From a virus: 38,287 bases of DNA. Each line of letters opens with the position of its first letter. Position 1 is the first letter of the stretch. The notes under the pieces are model-generated. The model had not been told where the DNA came from and ran no database searches. It saw only the letters and a list, made by a program, of their open reading frames with translations. Below, in pieces: positions 35,128 through 38,287 of this stretch. The position numbers and the translations under genes are program-made. The stretch covers positions 1 through 38,287 of the IMG/VR virus record IMGVR_UViG_3300036817_000312, one strand, 5' to 3'.

Positions 35128-35331
35128 TTAGAATCCTCCAATCGTGCGAACTATCGTGGTTGGATTAATCACAGTGCCGGGAATACCCAAGGCCGCACCC
35201 GCTGGAAATGTCCGGCCCGGAGCGGGATTTCCAGGCAAAGGTCCATCTTCCCATTTGGTGATTGGAGCCCCCCCGCTAGGCGGTGGCCATGTCGGAAAAG
35301 GCGGGAGTGCAGTAGCTTGAACTTCTGCCAT
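35128..35331 (-). CDS. Small Pro-rich protein
   Basis: This is a 67-aa protein, MAEVQATALPPFPTWPPPSGGAPITKWEDGPLPGNPAPGR.... The stretch LPPFPTWPPPSGGAP also occurs near the start of the protein at 35340, showing a duplication. It is part of the tail operon, with its stop just before the ATG of 34748-35125. Function unknown. Confidence 0.6.
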   Translation of the reverse strand: MAEVQATALPPFPTWPPPSGGAPITKWEDGPLPGNPAPGRTFPAGAALGIPGTVINPTTIVRTIGGF

Positions 35332-35339
35332 AAATTCTC

Positions 35340-35660
35340 CTAAGGGATTTTGCTGATCGAAGGTGACGCTTTATCCGGCAACGTCGTCATCTTGGCTGGC
35401 CAGGGCCATGCCGGAAGACTCTGTTGCTGGTTCTGGCCGTTAAGCGGCGGCATCTCGTCAGGAAAGAACGTCGCGAGGTTAGGCGGCGAGGGCTGAGCCG
35501 TCGAGATATTGGCTGGCTGGGGTTTGCCGTACGGGTAGGGATTGAGGATGGGGCCCAGCTCGGGCTGGGTAACCGGCGCTCCGCCGCTGGGCGGTGGCCA
35601 CGTCGGGAAAGGCGGCAGACTAGCCGCTTGAATTTGGATTTGATTAGGTTCTGCACTCAT
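35340..35660 (-). CDS. Pro-rich protein, paralogue of 35128
   Basis: This is a 106-aa protein, MSAEPNQIQIQAASLPPFPTWPPPSGGAPVTQPELGP..., with a duplicated LPPFPTWPPPSGGAP region (residues 14-28). GQNQQQ (residues 75-80) is shared with the gene at 34524. It is coupled to 35657 by a 4-nt overlap. It may be a virion-associated linker protein. Confidence 0.6.
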   Translation of the reverse strand: MSAEPNQIQIQAASLPPFPTWPPPSGGAPVTQPELGPILNPYPYGKPQPANISTAQPSPPNLATFFPDEMPPLNGQNQQQSLPAWPWPAKMTTLPDKASPSISKIP

Positions 35661-35851
35661 AAGTTTTTATCAGCCAGTGTTCTAATGGTGGACTCGTTGA
35701 TTGGTAGCGCCAGCCATTTGCCGCCATTGAGTTCATAAACAACGCCAGCCGCCAAGGCGTACAAAAGGACTATTTCGCGCTGCTTACCGTTCTCAAGCGT
35801 CTCCGTGAAATGAATTACCTCGAACTGCGAAACTTTCGTGTTTTCAAGCAT
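35657..35851 (-). CDS. Small beta-rich hypothetical protein
   Basis: This is a 64-aa protein, MLENTKVSQFEVIHFTETLENGKQREIVLLYALAAGVVYELNGGKWLALPINES..., predicted beta sandwich or hairpins. It is immediately downstream of the collagen-like fibre gene (3-nt gap) and coupled to the Pro-rich genes. It may be a fibre-associated chaperone or small virion protein, by position only. Confidence 0.6.
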   Translation of the reverse strand: MLENTKVSQFEVIHFTETLENGKQREIVLLYALAAGVVYELNGGKWLALPINESTIRTLADKNL

Positions 35852-35854
35852 ATT

Positions 35855-37246
35855 TTACCAGCCGGTATCGGCCCGCCATTGGCCTAGAACCGGGTACCAT
35901 GTGGCTAAGGAATTAGCTGCAGTTGAGATTGAGCCAAAACCGGCTGAATTGAGTTGACCAACTGCACTGACGGCGATAGCGCCAATCCCGTCTGAAAAGA
36001 TCGAGTTGGCGGTACCGACATTATCATAAATAGTGACTGCTGGCACTTTGGCCATCTCGACCGGGAAACAAACAGCTGAACGAACGGCACCAGAATTAAT
36101 CCACTGGCCCATTCCGCGCCATTCGCCATTGGTCGGACTCGCGTTGCCATAGGCGTTAGACTTGGCAAAGTAGCGCTGGCAAGCCCGCAGATTGTCTTCA
36201 AAGGGCAGATCGATTAACTGAGTGCAGAGTGCGCCGGGTTCATGCTGGACAAAAGCGATGTCGAAAGTGGAATTAACCGGGGATGCGCTAAAGCTGCTCT
36301 GGCCTGCGGCTCCGACGAAATTGCCTGTCTGCCAAACATCGTTAGCCGGAACGGTGTAAGTAGAACCCGTCGATAAACTAATGCCAAGGCAGTAACCGGT
36401 AACCCCTGGAGTAATCGGGAAACCGCTCGGCCATACCGGTAGGGCTGGCAGCTGAAATAAGCTAAAGGTATTGGCAGCTCCCAACGTGCACAGTTTAGCC
36501 AATGAAGGTGAATAGGCAGTCGGATTCCCAGGTCCTCCTCGGACGATTAGCCCAAATTTAAGCCCAGCTACACTCGAACGGACAAGCACGCTGATCGAAT
36601 GGACGTCGCTGATAAGTTCCCTTAGAGGAGGTCCCTCGACGTACTGCACAATCCACATATAATCACCAGCCGCCAGGGTCGGTTCCTGGGCCGTCAGTGT
36701 TAAGCGGGCAAAGCTACGTGTAATGGCATAGTTCGTGTTCGGGACCAGTACCGGCGGAGAGGCTGTCGTCTGTTTTAGAGTGACCGTATGCGTACCGGCT
36801 CCTTCGACCTTCCAACGGTCTAACGCCAAACCAATGAAGCCGCTGGCACCCACTCCCACCGTCCGCTGGTCACATTCCATGTTCGGGTTGCCCACCGCAT
36901 TAAAGGAGCGTAGCCGGACGCTCCAAATGGTTGGTTGGAGCGCGGTTGCCAGAGATCCGCTATGATTGGTGCCATCGACAAAGTCAGCGGTCTTTCCCGA
37001 GACTTGGCGCAACAGTCCGTTCTGGGTGGTACTAGCCAGAGGAAGCTGCGGCACAAAGGCTAAGTTATCAGAACCGAGTACTGCGGTGTTGCCCGAATCG
37101 GTGCTGACGGAGTTAGGGCCAGCTGGGCCGGTTGCGCCCGTGGCTCCAGTTGCTCCTTGCGGCCCCTGATTTCCGGTTGGTCCGATCGGCCCAACTGGGC
37201 CTTTAACACCTTTGGCTCCACGGGTATTAAGAAGCAGCTTGTTCAT
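35855..37246 (-). CDS. Collagen-like tail fibre protein
   Basis: This is a 463-aa protein. Residues 9-45 are Gly-X-Y repeats (GAKGVKGPVGPIGPTG, GPQGATGATGATGPAGP), followed by SVSTDSGNTAVL and a long beta-rich body. The tail end, NLRACQRYFAKSNAYG and VEMAKVPAVTIYDN, is typical of phage receptor-binding fibre C-termini. The region from about residue 115 is similar to the protein at 37250. It is probably the host-recognition fibre. Confidence 0.75.
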   Translation of the reverse strand: MNKLLLNTRGAKGVKGPVGPIGPTGNQGPQGATGATGATGPAGPNSVSTDSGNTAVLGSDNLAFVPQLPLASTTQNGLLRQVSGKTADFVDGTNHSGSLATALQPTIWSVRLRSFNAVGNPNMECDQRTVGVGASGFIGLALDRWKVEGAGTHTVTLKQTTASPPVLVPNTNYAITRSFARLTLTAQEPTLAAGDYMWIVQYVEGPPLRELISDVHSISVLVRSSVAGLKFGLIVRGGPGNPTAYSPSLAKLCTLGAANTFSLFQLPALPVWPSGFPITPGVTGYCLGISLSTGSTYTVPANDVWQTGNFVGAAGQSSFSASPVNSTFDIAFVQHEPGALCTQLIDLPFEDNLRACQRYFAKSNAYGNASPTNGEWRGMGQWINSGAVRSAVCFPVEMAKVPAVTIYDNVGTANSIFSDGIGAIAVSAVGQLNSAGFGSISTAANSLATWYPVLGQWRADTGW

Positions 37247-37249
37247 ATT

Positions 37250-38287
37250 TTACCAACCCGTATCCGCCAACCAGTTACCCAAGACTGTGACGGGCGTCGT
37301 TTGCGCTGAAGCGCTGGCCAAAATGATGTTCTGGATTCCCGTTTTTAGGACATTTATAGTACTTACAGGGCTCTGACCGATATAATCGACATAGATGCTG
37401 TTACCGTTCCCAGCGTTATCATACACTGTCACCGTAGGCACCTTGGCCATCTCGACTGGAAAGGGGGCAAAAGAGCGCACCGTGGTACTGCTCGGAACCA
37501 AGGTACCTAAGTGTCTCCAGTTACCATCAGCCGCTGGAGTCGCGCTAGAGTAACCCCAAGATTTAGCGAGGTAGCGCTGGCAAGAACGTAGGTTAGGCCC
37601 AAAAGGCAAATCGATAAACTGGGTGCAGAGCGGCCCTGGCTCATGCTGGACAAAGGCAAGATCGAAAGTCGAGTTAACCGGAGCGATGGCCGCGAAATGA
37701 TCTTGACCAACAGCGCCATAGAAATTGCCCTGCTGCCAACTATCATTGGCCGGAGCCGTGTACGTGGTGCCGCAGTCAGGGGTGATCAAAATCTCGTACC
37801 CGTAAGTACCCGGTGCCGTATTCCAAGTCGTGCTTGAGTCAAAGAAAGGCAGGTTAGGTAATTGGATAACTGTCCAAACATTCGCCGTCGAGATAGTGGC
37901 GAGCTTGCAGAGCGAGCGCCATGTCTGCTGAGGCGCACTACCTCCGTCGCCTATGTTTCGGAGGGCTACCCCGAATTTTAAGGGCCCAACGCTGGATCGG
38001 ACCAAGAGGCCGATCGAGTGGACGTCGCTAATCAGTTCCCTTAAGCGATTGCCTTCGATGGTAGCATAAATCGTGATGTAATCGGCCGCCGCCATGGCGG
38101 CTTGTCCGGTCAGGGTGAACCGGAGATAGTTCCCGGTGATGGCGAAGCTCGTAGCTGGAATCAGAACCAGCCCAGACTGGCGAGCAAAGGTAAAGGTGAA
38201 GCTCCCAGGCATTGAGGACTTCCAGCGGTCAGTCACGAATGGTGCCCTAGAGGGAATCTGCTGAATTTCAAAATTGGCGTTGCCGAT
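37250..38287 (-). CDS. Tail fibre paralogue, 5'-truncated
   Basis: The frame is open to the right edge (GNANFEIQQIPSRAPFVTDRWKSS), and the GTG at 38236 is inside this domain, so the gene continues beyond the window. The visible 345 residues parallel the body of the fibre at 35855: TDRWKSS/LDRWKVE, LRELISDVHSI in both, AFVQHEPG, and NLR(S/A)CQRY(L/F)AKS. It is a tandem duplication of the fibre domain. The N-terminal part, including any collagen-like region, is missing. Confidence 0.75.
   Translation of the reverse strand: MGNANFEIQQIPSRAPFVTDRWKSSMPGSFTFTFARQSGLVLIPATSFAITGNYLRFTLTGQAAMAAADYITIYATIEGNRLRELISDVHSIGLLVRSSVGPLKFGVALRNIGDGGSAPQQTWRSLCKLATISTANVWTVIQLPNLPFFDSSTTWNTAPGTYGYEILITPDCGTTYTAPANDSWQQGNFYGAVGQDHFAAIAPVNSTFDLAFVQHEPGPLCTQFIDLPFGPNLRSCQRYLAKSWGYSSATPAADGNWRHLGTLVPSSTTVRSFAPFPVEMAKVPTVTVYDNAGNGNSIYVDYIGQSPVSTINVLKTGIQNIILASASAQTTPVTVLGNWLADTGW

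Overview
The window looks like part of a temperate tailed (Caudoviricetes) phage or prophage genome. It carries both terminase subunits, a portal protein, a scaffold-like protein, collagen-type tail fibres, a tyrosine integrase, a RecT/Bet-type annealing protein, an SF2 helicase and a VRR-NUC nuclease. Most of the remaining genes are small, tightly packed and of unknown function. The genes at both edges run off the window, so this is an excerpt. No major capsid, tape measure, tail tube or endolysin gene was recognised. The integrase signature, with a GLRNSWATYAL motif and an MGNS..LLSNY motif, reminds me of recombinases from Verrucomicrobiota-like soil bacteria. That host assignment is inference only.

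Layout. Positions 1-1.5 kb hold small accessory genes, including a ribbon-helix-helix (RHH) protein flanked by a 19-bp direct repeat. Positions 1.5-2.0 kb are non-coding and rich in short inverted repeats. Positions 2.0-3.2 kb are a minus-strand operon that includes a signal-peptide/tail-collar-like protein. Positions 3.3-4.7 kb hold the most notable locus: a Nop/IS110-C-like protein (4675 to 3878, minus) whose stop codon lies in the last repeat of a 560-bp array. The array alternates two related 10-nt repeats (TGGCTCGCTC and TGGTTGACTC) with unique spacers of mostly 8-9 nt, giving a 36-38 bp unit. This is the architecture of a TIGR-Tas (tandem interspaced guide RNA) system with a nuclease-less Tas protein. 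A PAPS-reductase-like PP-loop protein follows (4.7-5.7 kb), then a small-terminase-like gene (6.3-6.9 kb). Positions 6.9-12.4 kb are a plus-strand run of small early genes. Positions 12.4-19.3 kb form a recombination/replication module: coiled-coil protein, RecT/Bet, HTH protein, SF2 helicase, VRR-NUC, replication-initiator-like protein. Positions 19.3-21.2 kb encode the large terminase. Positions 22.4-27.4 kb are the head module. Positions 27.4-30.8 kb hold three glycosyltransferase-like genes and small membrane/lipoprotein genes. Positions 30.8-34.1 kb are a lysogeny/regulatory block: two excisionase-like HTH genes, integrase, LuxR-HTH-PAS protein. Positions 34.1-38.3 kb are a minus-strand tail operon of proline-rich proteins and two paralogous fibre proteins.

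Regulation. A conserved element with the 16-bp dyad ACTTGAANNTTCAAGT, and in four of five copies a downstream CGATAT box, lies before the tas gene, the PAPS-reductase gene, the small genes at 7455 and 8470, and the helicase at 15865. It links TIGR-Tas, the PP-loop protein and early genes on both strands into one apparent regulon. In three copies the CGATATAT box is so close to the ATG that the mRNAs are predicted to be leaderless. A second palindrome (AAAAGCATGCTTTT type) and an eight-copy intergenic repeat (CGGCATAATGCCG next to ATGCGCAACGCT) add further repeat layers. All assignments come from reading the sequence; no database search was run.
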